A stretch of DNA of 64,000 nt from Uliginosibacterium aquaticum (GTDB lineage: Bacteria > Pseudomonadota > Gammaproteobacteria > Burkholderiales > Rhodocyclaceae), in contig NZ_JABCSC020000003.1 in NCBI RefSeq assembly GCF_012972705.2, positions 372,001 through 436,000 on the forward strand, read 5' to 3'. The position numbers and the translations under genes are program-made. This document shows, piece after piece, positions 34,349 to 42,956 of this stretch. How positions within the stretch are numbered: the stretch's first letter is position 1; the number at the start of each line of letters is the position of its first letter. The notes beneath the pieces were generated by a model that did no database searches, was not told where the DNA came from, and saw nothing but the letters and a program-made list of their open reading frames with translations.

Positions 34349-35026
34349 ATGAGCAAGACCGTGCTGATTGCCGGTGCCAGCCGTGGCATCGGCCTGGAGT
34401 TTGCCGTGCAGTACGCGGCCGAGGGCTGGCGGGTGATCGCCTGTTGTCGCTCGCCCGAGCAGGCGCGTGGCTGGCTGCCGGCGGATGTGGATGTGCAGGC
34501 GCTGGACGTGACGGACCCGGAATCGGTCGCCGCGCTGGGCTGGCACCTGGACGATGAGCCACTGGATCTGTTGATCTGCAATGCCGGCGTGTTCGGCCCG
34601 GACACCGGCAGTTTTGCCGCGCCCGGCGACGCGGCTTTCGATGAAGTGATGCATACCAACGTGCTCGGGCCGATGCGCCTGATTCAGGTGCTGGCTCCCA
34701 GCGTGGCACAGGCCAAGGGTGTGATTGCGGTGCTGTCGTCGAAAATGGGGTCGATCTACGAGACCAGCGGTGCGGACGCACTGGCTTATCGCTGCTCCAA
34801 GGCGGCCTCGAACATGGTGGTCAAGGCGGCGGCCAACGAGTACGGGCCGCAGGGCGCAACGGTGATCGCGCTGCATCCGGGCTGGGTACGTACCGAGATG
34901 GGCGGGCCGAATGCGCTGGTCGGTGTGAGCGAATCGGTGGAAGGTTTGCGCCAGGTGATTGCCGATGCCGGTGTGGACGATAACGGCTGCTTCCTTGATT
35001 ACACCGGCCGCAACCTGAGCTGGTAA
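34349..35026 (+). CDS. short-chain dehydrogenase/reductase family oxidoreductase
   Basis: A 225-residue Rossmann enzyme. Cofactor motif GASRGIG at 9-15, NAG at 78-80, the catalytic set Ser131, Tyr147 and Lys151 in YRCSK. The short length and lack of a substrate loop resemble the C-factor/YciK-like SDR branch. Substrate unknown. It is divergent from the MBL-phaC operon and followed by a DUF1289 gene 2 bp later, so those two are co-transcribed. Confidence 0.88.
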   Translation: MSKTVLIAGASRGIGLEFAVQYAAEGWRVIACCRSPEQARGWLPADVDVQALDVTDPESVAALGWHLDDEPLDLLICNAGVFGPDTGSFAAPGDAAFDEVMHTNVLGPMRLIQVLAPSVAQAKGVIAVLSSKMGSIYETSGADALAYRCSKAASNMVVKAAANEYGPQGATVIALHPGWVRTEMGGPNALVGVSESVEGLRQVIADAGVDDNGCFLDYTGRNLSW

Positions 35027-35028
35027 AC

Positions 35029-35232
35029 ATGGCTGCTGAGTTGCCGGCCTCACCCTGTGTGCGCGAGTGCTGCCTGGATGGCCGCACCGATACCTGCGTC
35101 GGCTGCTTTCGCACGCTGGATGAAATCACCGGCTGGCATGCAGCCGATGCGGCTGAGCGGGAGCAGATCCTGGCGCGCTGCGCTGAACGCCGCGTCGCGT
35201 ACCAGACCATACATCAAGCCTTGCGGCGCTGA
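35029..35232 (+). CDS. DUF1289 domain protein
   Basis: A 67-residue protein with the DUF1289 pattern: SPCVRECCLDGRTDTCVGCF then RTLDEITGW, containing clustered Cys that probably bind zinc or an iron-sulfur cluster. It ends with an Arg-rich helix. Family function is not known. It starts 2 bp after the SDR stop and ends 42 bp before rapZ. Confidence 0.85.
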   Translation: MAAELPASPCVRECCLDGRTDTCVGCFRTLDEITGWHAADAAEREQILARCAERRVAYQTIHQALRR

Positions 35233-35274
35233 AATTCGCTATCCTCTGCGCAGACTCATCCAGCAGGTCCCCGC

Positions 35275-36132
35275 ATGCAACTCACCCTGATCAGCGGCCT
35301 TTCGGGCTCCGGCAAGAGTATCGCCCTCAAGCTGCTCGAAGACACCGGTTATTACTGCGTCGATAATCTGCCCGCCACCCTGTTGCCGCAACTTGTCGCG
35401 CAATTGCAGGCCGAGGGTTATCAGCGTGTCGGCGTCGCGGTGGATGTGCGCGCAGGTGCTTCCATCGAAGCCTTGCCCGAGGTGATTGTCCATGTGCGTG
35501 GAATGGTCCCCGACCTGCGCTTCATTTTTCTTGACGCGCGTGATGAAGCCCTGATCGCGCGTTACTCCGAATCGCGCCGGCGCCACCCGCTGGCTGAAGA
35601 CCAGACCACGCTGAAGGAAGCCATCGATCGCGAACGCGAGCTGCTGGCGCATGTGGCCGAACTTGGCCAACGCATCGATACCAGCGCCCTGCATCCGAAC
35701 GTGCTGCGGGCCTGGATTCGCGAGCTGATCGAGTCTGCTCCAACGGTCGGGCCGACTCTGTTGTTCCAGTCCTTCGGCTTCAAGCACGGCCTGCCAGTGG
35801 ATGCGGACTTCGTCTTCGATGTGCGCTGTCTGCCCAATCCCTACTACGATCCCGCCCTGCGTCCGCTGACCGGGCTGGATCAGCCGGTGATTGCCTTCCT
35901 TGAAGCTTCGGATGACGCGCGTCGCATGGCGCAGGACATTCGCAAGTTCATCGCTGACTGGCTGCCCAGCTTTTGCCATGACGGCCGCAGCTATTTCACC
36001 GTGGCGATTGGCTGCACTGGCGGTCAGCATCGTTCGGTGTATCTGGCGGAGTGGCTAGCGCGTGAGTTTGCCCAGCAGGCGCGCGTGATCGTGCGCCATC
36101 GCTCGCTGGATGCCGGTCTGAAGAAGACTTGA
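35275..36132 (+). CDS. rapZ: RNase adapter protein RapZ
   Basis: A 285-residue nucleotide-binding protein. Walker A GLSGSGKS at residues 8-15, a DNLPATLLPQL segment near 37, and a C-terminal domain with GCTGGQHRSVYLAEWLA, the phosphosugar-binding signature. In enterobacteria RapZ delivers the sRNA GlmZ to RNase E and senses glucosamine 6-phosphate; in betaproteobacteria its role is less known. The usual hpr/ptsN/rpoN neighbours are absent in this window. NusG-II and Gx genes follow within 3 bp and 1 bp. Confidence 0.93.
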   Translation: MQLTLISGLSGSGKSIALKLLEDTGYYCVDNLPATLLPQLVAQLQAEGYQRVGVAVDVRAGASIEALPEVIVHVRGMVPDLRFIFLDARDEALIARYSESRRRHPLAEDQTTLKEAIDRERELLAHVAELGQRIDTSALHPNVLRAWIRELIESAPTVGPTLLFQSFGFKHGLPVDADFVFDVRCLPNPYYDPALRPLTGLDQPVIAFLEASDDARRMAQDIRKFIADWLPSFCHDGRSYFTVAIGCTGGQHRSVYLAEWLAREFAQQARVIVRHRSLDAGLKKT

Positions 36133-36135
36133 GGG

Positions 36136-36519
36136 ATGGCTGTCCGTGCCTGGCTGGCCCTGCTGCGCCCCGGGGATTACCTGACCGTACTGGTCGCCGT
36201 AGCAGCTACCGTGCTGGCCGCACTGCAGCTATGGGGACCGGATCGCCCGAGCCTCGCCGTAGTGCGGGCCGGGGGCAAGATCGTCGCCAGCCTGCCGTTG
36301 GATCGGCCCGGGGGCATTGAAGTCATGGGGCCGCTGGGCAAGACCTTGATCGAGGTACAGCCAGGCCGGGCGCGCGTGGTTTCGGATCCGGGGCCACGCC
36401 AGTATTGCGTCAAGCAGGGTTGGCTGACGCGTTCCGGGGCGGCGGCCATCTGTGCGCCGAACGAAGTCAGCCTGCAACTGCAGGGGCGTAGCGAGTCCTA
36501 CGATTCCCTGAGCTATTGA
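36136..36519 (+). CDS. NusG domain II-containing membrane-anchored protein
   Basis: A 127-residue protein with an N-terminal membrane segment (about residues 14-32) and a periplasmic NusG-II-like beta domain (about 42-120): VVRAGGKIVASLPLDRPGGI then QYCVKQGWLTRSGAAAICAPNEVSLQL. This is the PF07009 layout, unrelated in function to transcription factor NusG. In many bacteria such proteins sit beside Gx transporters, as here, where the Gx gene starts 1 base after this stop. Function not established. Confidence 0.85.
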   Translation: MAVRAWLALLRPGDYLTVLVAVAATVLAALQLWGPDRPSLAVVRAGGKIVASLPLDRPGGIEVMGPLGKTLIEVQPGRARVVSDPGPRQYCVKQGWLTRSGAAAICAPNEVSLQLQGRSESYDSLSY

Positions 36520-36520
36520 A

Positions 36521-37057
36521 ATGGTGCAGATCACCTTTCAACCCGATGCTTCCGACTATCGCGTGGCGCGTTACGCGGCAGCGGCCATCGCCTTGAGTGT
36601 GGCGGAGGCGGCCATTCCCACGCCCTTGCCAGGAGTGAAGCCGGGCCTGGCGAACATCGTGGTGCTGCTGGTGCTGATGCGGCACGGCTGGCGCGAGGCT
36701 GCCTGGGTAGCGCTGCTGAGGGTGTTTGCAGCAAGCCTGCTGCTGGGTCAGTTGTTCGCGCCGGGCTTCTTCCTGAGTCTGGCCGGCAGCCTGTTTAGCC
36801 TGGCTGCGTTGGGGCTGGCGCAGTGGCTGCCACGGCGCTGGTTCGGTGCGGTGAGTCTATCGCTGGTCGCGGCGTTTGCGCATATTGCCGGGCAGATGCT
36901 GCTGGCGCGCGTATGGCTGGTGCCGCATGAGGGCTTGTGGGGTTTGTGGCCGGTGTTTTCGGCCACTGCCACGGTATTTGGCGCGATCAATGGCCTGATC
37001 ACGGCACGCCTGCTGGCCGAGCCTACAAACCCGGATCTGCCGCCGAACCGCCCCTGA
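36521..37057 (+). CDS. Gx transporter family protein (heptaprenyl diphosphate synthase component I-like)
   Basis: A 178-residue inner-membrane protein with about five hydrophobic segments. The opening block AIALSVAEAAIPTPLPGVKPGLANIVVLLVL is a family signature when read in pieces (PGVKPGLANI and LRVFAASLL). The old name 'heptaprenyl diphosphate synthase component I' rests on distant Gram-positive homology; the fold suggests an ECF-S-like carrier of unknown substrate. Its 3' end overlaps the convergent cysB gene by 35 bp. Confidence 0.83.
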   Translation: MVQITFQPDASDYRVARYAAAAIALSVAEAAIPTPLPGVKPGLANIVVLLVLMRHGWREAAWVALLRVFAASLLLGQLFAPGFFLSLAGSLFSLAALGLAQWLPRRWFGAVSLSLVAAFAHIAGQMLLARVWLVPHEGLWGLWPVFSATATVFGAINGLITARLLAEPTNPDLPPNRP

Positions 37058-37967
37058 GCGCGGCATCCACCACGTTGCGCTGCAACTGTGGCGCGAACAT
37101 CTCGATGAAGGCATAGGCGTAGCCGCGCAGCCAGGCATTCTTCGGCAGGCCGATGCGGGTGGTGGAGGATTCGAACAGGTGAGAGGCATCCATGGCCGCC
37201 AGTTCGCGATCTACCAGCGGATCGAAGGCCATGCTGGCGATGATGCCGATGCCCAGATCCATGTTCACATAGGTTTTGATCACATCCGAATCGATGGCGG
37301 TGAGGATGATGTTGGGCTTCAGCGCACGGGCCAGGAAGGCTTTGTTGATCAGGCCGCGCCCGGCAAAGGCCGAATCGTAGGTGATGATCGGGAAGCGGCT
37401 GGCGGCTTCCAGGGTGAGTGGGCTTTCCTTCAGGATCGGATGCCCCTTGCGTGCGATCACGCTGCGGTTCCATTGCTTGCAGGGCAGCAGCACCAGATCC
37501 GGCAGATCGCTGGCGGCTTCCGTGGCAATGGCGATATCCGCCTCGCCAGCGAGCACCTGCTCGCAGATCTGGCGCGGGTTGCCCTGGTGGATATGCAGTT
37601 GCACCTTAGGATAGCGGCGCATGAAATCGGCTACGACACGGGGCAGGGCGTAGCGGGCCTGGGTGTGGGTGGTGGCGATCACCAGGCGCCCGGCGTCTTC
37701 GTTGCGGAAGTCTTGTCCGACCTGGCGCAGGTTGTCGGCCTCACGTAGCAGGCGTTCGGCCACCGCCATCACCTGCAGGCCCGGCTCGGTGATGGCGGTG
37801 AGGCGTTTGCCGTGGCGCACGAAGATCTCGATACCCAGTTCGTCTTCGAGCAGGCGGATCTGCTTGGAGACGCCGGGCTGCGAGGTAAACAGAGCCTCGG
37901 CAGCTTCGGAAACCGACAGATTGTGACGGGCGACTTCGAGGACGTAGCGCAGTTGCTGGAGGTTCAT
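37023..37967 (-). CDS. cysB: LysR-type regulator of sulfur assimilation, CysB-like
   Basis: A 314-residue LysR protein with N-terminal winged HTH (VARHNLSVSEAAEALFTSQP then GVSKQIRLLEDELGIEIFVR) and a periplasmic-binding-protein-like effector domain. The start MNLQQLRYVLEVARHNLSVS and segments TTHTQARYALP and DSDVIKTYVNMDLGIGIIAS are CysB/Cbl hallmarks. It is divergent from the tauE-cysINHDN-type operon, its likely target, with O-acetylserine or a sulfur metabolite as effector (family knowledge). Confidence 0.93.
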   Translation of the reverse strand: MNLQQLRYVLEVARHNLSVSEAAEALFTSQPGVSKQIRLLEDELGIEIFVRHGKRLTAITEPGLQVMAVAERLLREADNLRQVGQDFRNEDAGRLVIATTHTQARYALPRVVADFMRRYPKVQLHIHQGNPRQICEQVLAGEADIAIATEAASDLPDLVLLPCKQWNRSVIARKGHPILKESPLTLEAASRFPIITYDSAFAGRGLINKAFLARALKPNIILTAIDSDVIKTYVNMDLGIGIIASMAFDPLVDRELAAMDASHLFESSTTRIGLPKNAWLRGYAYAFIEMFAPQLQRNVVDAALRGGSAADPGL

Positions 37968-38040
37968 GGCGGCTTTCCGAGGGACTTTAAGGATCTATAT
38001 CACCAAAAGTTCTAAGCATCCAGAAAAGAACCCGGGTGTT

Positions 38041-38052
38041 TGAGATATCTCA
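38041..38052. promoter_or_regulatory. perfect palindrome between cysB and the sulfur operon
   Basis: TGAGATATCTCA is a 12-bp perfect palindrome 73 bp from the cysB start and 71 bp from the tauE start, central in the divergent region, and could be part of a CysB site. Confidence 0.4.
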
Positions 38053-38123
38053 GCCTCTAAGATCCGCTTTCACAAGGACAGGCTTGCGCATTGCCGGCCC
38101 CTGAGCACACAAGAAAGCATTTC

Positions 38124-38906
38124 ATGGACCTGATGTACCCCCTCGCCGGTTTTGCGGTAGGAGCCATTGTCGGATTGACCGGTGTTGGCGGCGGTTCCTT
38201 GATGACGCCGCTGCTGGTCCTGCTCTTTGGCGTGTCGCCCTCTGTTGCTGTCGGTACCGATCTGCTCTACGCGGCCGTGACCAAGGCCGGCGGCACGGTG
38301 GCCCATAGCCTCAAAGGCACCGTAGACTGGGCTATTACCCGGGCGCTGGCCTATGGCTCGATTCCGGGGGCGGCACTGACCCTGCTGCTGGTCCATCAGT
38401 TCTTCCCGGGCGGCATCGGCGGCGCCAGCAAGCTGATCTCCCTGTTCCTGGGCATTGCGCTGGTACTGACGGCAGGTGCGCTGATCTTTCGCAAGAAGCT
38501 GCAGGCTTTTGCCCAGCGCCACGCACCGGCCCAGCCTAACCCGCGCCGTACTTTCTGGCTCACCGTGCTGACCGGTGCGGTGCTGGGCGTCCTGGTCTCG
38601 ATCTCCTCGGTGGGAGCAGGGGCTCTGGGCGTAACGGCACTCTTCTTCCTGTATCCTTCACTCCCCGCGCATCGCATCGTGGGCTCGGATATCGCCCATG
38701 CCGTACCCCTGACCCTCGTGGCCGGGATTGGTCACTGGCTGCTGGGCAGCGTCGACTGGTTCTTGCTGGGCAGCCTGCTGCTCGGCTCCCTCCCCGGTAT
38801 CTGGGTGGGCAGCCAGATTTCCGCCAAGGTTCCCGAAAAAGTATTGCGCCCCATCCTGGCCTGCATGCTGGTGCTGATCGGCTCCAAGCTGATTGCGGCA
38901 CATTGA
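38124..38906 (+). CDS. TauE/SafE family sulfite/sulfur anion transporter
   Basis: A 260-residue inner-membrane protein with about eight segments. The opening AGFAVGAIVGLTGVGGGSLM is the TauE/SafE signature, repeated in weaker form near residue 155 (VSISSVGAGALGVTALF). Family members move sulfite, sulfoacetate or other sulfur compounds. First gene of the sulfate assimilation operon, 18 bp before cysI, so here it could export surplus sulfite or serve sulfate-derived anions. The earlier frame start at 38091 is rejected because the ATG at 38124 begins the first segment. Confidence 0.88.
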   Translation: MDLMYPLAGFAVGAIVGLTGVGGGSLMTPLLVLLFGVSPSVAVGTDLLYAAVTKAGGTVAHSLKGTVDWAITRALAYGSIPGAALTLLLVHQFFPGGIGGASKLISLFLGIALVLTAGALIFRKKLQAFAQRHAPAQPNPRRTFWLTVLTGAVLGVLVSISSVGAGALGVTALFFLYPSLPAHRIVGSDIAHAVPLTLVAGIGHWLLGSVDWFLLGSLLLGSLPGIWVGSQISAKVPEKVLRPILACMLVLIGSKLIAAH

Positions 38907-38924
38907 TTCATCAGAGAGACTCGA

Positions 38925-40607
38925 ATGTACAAGTACGACGAATATGACCAGCGGATCGTGGATGAGCGCGTGGCGCAGTTCCGCGACCAGACCCGCCGCT
39001 ACCTCGCCGGCGAGCTGTCAGAAGACGAGTTCAAGCCGCTGCGCCTGCAGAACGGCCTCTACATCCAGCGTTATGCCCCGATGCTGCGTGTGGCGGTGCC
39101 GTATGGCCTGCTCAATTCGACGCAGATCCGCAAGCTCGCGCACATTGCCCGCACTTGGGACAAGGGCTACGCCCACGTCTCCACGCGCCAGAATTTCCAG
39201 TACAACTGGCCTGAGCTGAAGAATGTGCCAGATATCCTTGCCGAACTGGCAACGGTCGAGATGCATGCCATCCAGACTTCCGGCAACTGCATCCGCAACG
39301 TGACCACCGATCAGTTCGCCGGCATCGCGCCGGACGAAGTGGTGGATCCGCGTCCGCTGGCCGAGATTATTCGGCAGTGGAGCACTTTCCATCCGGAATT
39401 CGCGCTGCTGCCGCGCAAGTTCAAGTTCGCCGTGAGCGGCTCCAGCAATGACCGTGCCGTGGTCCAGATGCATGACATCGGGCTGGAGTTCTACCGCGAT
39501 GGCTCGGGCGAATTGCTGATCAAGGTGTGGGTGGGGGGCGGTCTGGGCCGCACCCCGATTCTTGGCGAAGTCATCGAGGCCGCGCTGCCCTGGCAGCATC
39601 TGCTGACCTATGCGGATGCCATCATCCGGGTCTATAACCGCCACGGTCGCCGTGACAACATCTACAAGGCACGCATCAAGATCCTGGTGAAAGCCTTGGG
39701 TATTGAAGAGTTCAAGCGTCAGGTGGAGGCTGAGTGGGCGCACCACAAGGATGGCCCGAACACCATTACCCAGGCCGAGTTCGATCGCGTGGCGAAGTTC
39801 TTCACTGCGCCGGCCTATGAGACTTTGACTGACCGCGATGCGGGCATCGATGCCAAGGCGGCTGAGGAGAAGGCCTTCGCCAACTGGCTCAAGCGCAATG
39901 TGCATGCTCATAAGGTGGCCGGCTATCGTGCCGTGACCCTGTCGCTCAAGCCCACCGGCATTGCTCCAGGCGATATCAGCGACAAGCAACTCGAAGTGGT
40001 GGCGGACCTCGCTGACAAGTACAGCTATGGCGAGCTGCGTACCACGCACGAGCAGAACATCGTGCTTTCCGACGTCAAGCTCGGCGATCTGTACGCGTTG
40101 TGGCAGGAGGCCAGGGCCGCAGGTCTGGCGACACCCAACATCGGCCTGATCACCGACATCATCTGCTGCCCCGGTGGTGATTTCTGCGATCTTGCCAATG
40201 CCAAGAGCATTCCGATTGCCGCCTCGATCCAGCAGCTCTTCGACGATCTGGATTATCAGCACGACATCGGCGAGCTGGAGCTGAATATTTCCGGTTGCAT
40301 GAACTCCTGCGGCCATCACCATGTGGGCCATATCGGCGTGCTGGGCGTGGATAAAGGCGATTCCGAGTGGTATCAGGTTTCCATCGGCGGCAAGCAGGGC
40401 AACGACGCCAGCCTTGGCGCCGTGATCGGCCCGTCCTTTGCTGCCGATGAGGTCGCCGGCGTGGTCAAGCGCCTGATCGACGTGTATCTCGAAAACCGCA
40501 GCGTGGATGAGCGTTTCATCGACACCGTGCGCCGCCTCGGTCACACGCCCTTCAAGGAGCGGGTGTATGCCGACCGCCAGCCGGGCAAGCAGAAAGTGGA
40601 GGCCTGA
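38925..40607 (+). CDS. cysI: sulfite reductase hemoprotein subunit (nitrite/sulfite reductase family)
   Basis: Reduces sulfite to sulfide using siroheme and a [4Fe-4S] cluster. The 560 residues show the two half repeats; siroheme and cluster ligands are Cys415 and Cys421 in CCPGGDFC, and Cys458 and Cys462 in SGCMNSCGHH. TSGNCIRNVTTDQFAG near residue 120 is the substrate-side signature. It is shorter than some ferredoxin-type enzymes and no cysJ flavoprotein lies beside it; the next gene is DUF934. The electron donor is therefore unknown, perhaps a ferredoxin encoded elsewhere. Confidence 0.93.
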   Translation: MYKYDEYDQRIVDERVAQFRDQTRRYLAGELSEDEFKPLRLQNGLYIQRYAPMLRVAVPYGLLNSTQIRKLAHIARTWDKGYAHVSTRQNFQYNWPELKNVPDILAELATVEMHAIQTSGNCIRNVTTDQFAGIAPDEVVDPRPLAEIIRQWSTFHPEFALLPRKFKFAVSGSSNDRAVVQMHDIGLEFYRDGSGELLIKVWVGGGLGRTPILGEVIEAALPWQHLLTYADAIIRVYNRHGRRDNIYKARIKILVKALGIEEFKRQVEAEWAHHKDGPNTITQAEFDRVAKFFTAPAYETLTDRDAGIDAKAAEEKAFANWLKRNVHAHKVAGYRAVTLSLKPTGIAPGDISDKQLEVVADLADKYSYGELRTTHEQNIVLSDVKLGDLYALWQEARAAGLATPNIGLITDIICCPGGDFCDLANAKSIPIAASIQQLFDDLDYQHDIGELELNISGCMNSCGHHHVGHIGVLGVDKGDSEWYQVSIGGKQGNDASLGAVIGPSFAADEVAGVVKRLIDVYLENRSVDERFIDTVRRLGHTPFKERVYADRQPGKQKVEA

Positions 40608-40610
40608 GCC

Positions 40611-41225
40611 ATGTCCAACCTGATCAAATTGCAAGACGGTCACGCGGCAATCGTGGCGGCCGATGGCTGGCAGATCGTGCGTCTGCCCGTCGTGGAAACC
40701 GAAGTGAAGAAGCAGGCCGGCAAGGTCGTGCTGTTCAAGCTCACCGGCGCCGAAAGCGCCACCGCCGAGCAGATTGCCGGCACCGAAGTGCCTGCTGGCA
40801 AGGTATTGCTGCCGCTGTCCGTGTGGCTGGCGCGCAAGGCCGAATTTGCCGCGCGTGTGGCGGCTGGTGAAATCGGCGTGTGGCTGGCAACGCACGAGCT
40901 GATCGAGACCCTGGCCGAAGACCAGACCGACCTGAATGTATTCCCGGTGATTGCCGTGTTCATCGAACGCTTCGCCGATGGCCGCGCTTATTCGACCGGT
41001 GCACTGGTGCGCTCGCGCTTCGGCTTCAAGAATGAGCTGCGTGCCTTTGGCGATGTGCTGCGCGACCAGCTCTTCTTCCTGAAGCGCTGCGGCTTCAATG
41101 CTTATGACATTCGTGCGGATCGCTCGGCTGAAGACGCGCTGGCTTCGCTCCAGGATTTCAGCGAGCCCTATCAGGGTGCGACCGTGATCGAGCAGCCCGT
41201 GTGGCGCCGCTACGCCCGGGGCTGA
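40611..41225 (+). CDS. DUF934 domain protein of the cys operon
   Basis: A 204-residue soluble protein with the DUF934 pattern in its second half: VFPVIAVFIERFADGRAYST, GALVRSRFGFKNELRAFGDV and FFLKRCGFNAYDIR. The family is strongly tied to cysI and cysH in proteobacteria, so a supporting role in sulfite reduction (for example electron transfer or cofactor handling) is likely but unproven. It has no Cys pair that would bind a cluster. It starts 3 bp after the cysI stop and ends 1 bp before cysH. Confidence 0.85.
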   Translation: MSNLIKLQDGHAAIVAADGWQIVRLPVVETEVKKQAGKVVLFKLTGAESATAEQIAGTEVPAGKVLLPLSVWLARKAEFAARVAAGEIGVWLATHELIETLAEDQTDLNVFPVIAVFIERFADGRAYSTGALVRSRFGFKNELRAFGDVLRDQLFFLKRCGFNAYDIRADRSAEDALASLQDFSEPYQGATVIEQPVWRRYARG

Positions 41226-41226
41226 G

Positions 41227-41982
41227 ATGGCGGAAACCGTTTCCTTCCTCAAGCCGCGCGTGGCGAATCCGGCGACCAATCCGCCCATCGACGAAGTGGT
41301 GCGCGCCAACATCGCGGTGAAGCGCGCCAATGCACTTGAATTGCTGCATGCGGCGGCCGAAGAACACGGCGAAGTGACCTTTGCCAACAGCTTCGGCGCC
41401 GAAGATATGGTCCTCACCGACCTGATCCTGTCCGAATCGCTGCCGATCGAAATCTTCTCGCTCGACACTGGACGTCTGCCCGCCGAGACCTACACGCTGA
41501 TGGGCGAGGTCGAGAAACGCTACAACACGAAGCTGAAGGTGTATTTCCCGGACGCCACGGCGGTCGAGAGTTATGTGCGCAGTCAGGGCATCAACGCTTT
41601 CTACGAGTCGGTCGAGCTGCGCAAGCAATGCTGTGCGATCCGCAAGGTCGAGCCGCTGCGCCGCGCGCTGGCGGGCAAGAAGGCCTGGATCACCGGCATG
41701 CGTGCCGCCCAGAGCGCCACTCGCACCGAGCTGCCGGTGCGCCAGTTCGATGAGGCCAACGGACTGGAGAAGTACAATCCGCTCTCCGACTGGAGCGAGC
41801 AGGAAGTGTGGGCCTATATCCGGATTCATGGCCTGCCGTATAACGCACTCCACGACCAGTTCTATCCCAGCATCGGCTGTGCGCCTTGCACCCGCGCGAT
41901 TGCCGTGGGCGAGGATGTGCGGGCCGGACGCTGGTGGTGGGAGGATCCTGCCAACAAGGAATGCGGCCTCCACAAGAAATGA
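41227..41982 (+). CDS. cysH: adenylylsulfate (APS) reductase
   Basis: Reduces APS to sulfite with thioredoxin. The 251-residue protein has the [4Fe-4S] ligands of the APS-type enzyme: Cys135-Cys136 in RKQCCAIRK and Cys218/Cys221 in IGCAPCTR; the PAPS-type enzyme lacks these. The catalytic Cys is in the C-terminal ECGLH (about residue 247). NSFGAEDMVLTDLI near residue 53 is the nucleotide-binding start. The operon has no CysC kinase, in agreement with direct APS reduction. Confidence 0.94.
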   Translation: MAETVSFLKPRVANPATNPPIDEVVRANIAVKRANALELLHAAAEEHGEVTFANSFGAEDMVLTDLILSESLPIEIFSLDTGRLPAETYTLMGEVEKRYNTKLKVYFPDATAVESYVRSQGINAFYESVELRKQCCAIRKVEPLRRALAGKKAWITGMRAAQSATRTELPVRQFDEANGLEKYNPLSDWSEQEVWAYIRIHGLPYNALHDQFYPSIGCAPCTRAIAVGEDVRAGRWWWEDPANKECGLHKK

Positions 41983-42019
41983 TTCCAAATGGCCTCACGG
42001 CCGCGCTGAAGATCCAATC

Positions 42020-42955
42020 ATGACGACTCTGAGCAAACAAACCCTCTCTCACCTCGACTGGCTCGAAGCCGAGGCCATCCACATCATGCGTGAGGTGGCC
42101 GGCCAGTGCGAACGCCCGGTGCTGCTGTTTTCGGGCGGCAAGGATTCCATTTGCATGCTGCGGGTGGCTGAAAAGGCTTTCCGCCCCGGCAAGTTCCCCT
42201 TCCCGCTGATGCACATCGACACCGGCCACAACTACAAGGAAGTGGTTGATTTCCGTGACAAGCGCGCGGCCGAGCTGGGCGAGCGCTTGATCGTGCGTTC
42301 GGTGGAAGATTCGATGAAGCGCGGCACCGTCGTATTGAAGACGCCGGACGAGTCGCGCAACAAGCATCAGGCTGTGACCCTGCTCGAAGCGATTGCTGAA
42401 TTCGAGTTCGATGCTTGTATCGGTGGCGCCCGTCGCGATGAAGAGAAGGCCCGCGCCAAGGAGCGCGTGATGAGCTTCCGCGACGAGTTCGGTTCCTGGG
42501 ACCCGAAGAATCAGCGCCCCGAACTGTGGAGCCTGTACAACGCCCGCGTGCATCGCGGCGAGAACATCCGCGCCTTCCCGATCAGCAACTGGACCGAGAT
42601 GGACGTGTGGCAATACATCGAGCGCGAGAAGCTCGAGCTGCCCTCGATCTACTTCTCGCATCAGCGCGATGTGGTGATGCGTGGCGGCGCGATGATGCCG
42701 GTGAACGTGCAACTGGCCAGCGGCGAAATCCTCAATGTGCCGAAGGCCGGCGAGGAAGTGCTCAACCAGACCGTGCGTTTCCGCACCGTCGGCGACATTC
42801 CCTGCACCGCACCGGTCCTGTCGGATGCTGACACGGTCGAAAAGATCGTGATCGAAACCGCCACCACCACGATTACTGAACGCGGCGCCACGCGCCTCGA
42901 TGATCAGACTTCCGAAGCCTCGATGGAGCAGCGGAAGAAGGAAGGGTATTTCTGA
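42020..42955 (+). CDS. cysD: sulfate adenylyltransferase subunit 2
   Basis: Makes APS from ATP and sulfate together with CysN. The 311-residue protein has the PP-loop SGGKDS at residues 38-43, MHIDTGHNYKEV near 70 and the CIGGARRDEEKARAKER segment near 135. The C-terminal tail (RLDDQTSEASMEQRKKEGYF) contacts CysN. ATG at 42020 follows the cysH stop by 37 bp; the longer frame back to 41573 overlaps cysH. It ends 1 bp before cysN. Confidence 0.95.
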   Translation: MTTLSKQTLSHLDWLEAEAIHIMREVAGQCERPVLLFSGGKDSICMLRVAEKAFRPGKFPFPLMHIDTGHNYKEVVDFRDKRAAELGERLIVRSVEDSMKRGTVVLKTPDESRNKHQAVTLLEAIAEFEFDACIGGARRDEEKARAKERVMSFRDEFGSWDPKNQRPELWSLYNARVHRGENIRAFPISNWTEMDVWQYIEREKLELPSIYFSHQRDVVMRGGAMMPVNVQLASGEILNVPKAGEEVLNQTVRFRTVGDIPCTAPVLSDADTVEKIVIETATTTITERGATRLDDQTSEASMEQRKKEGYF

Positions 42956-42956
42956 G

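Noticed and set aside
39018-41468. 816-residue open frame on the minus strand
   Set aside because: It is antisense to cysI, DUF934 and part of cysH, whose motifs are unmistakable; the frame has no ribosome site or family resemblance.
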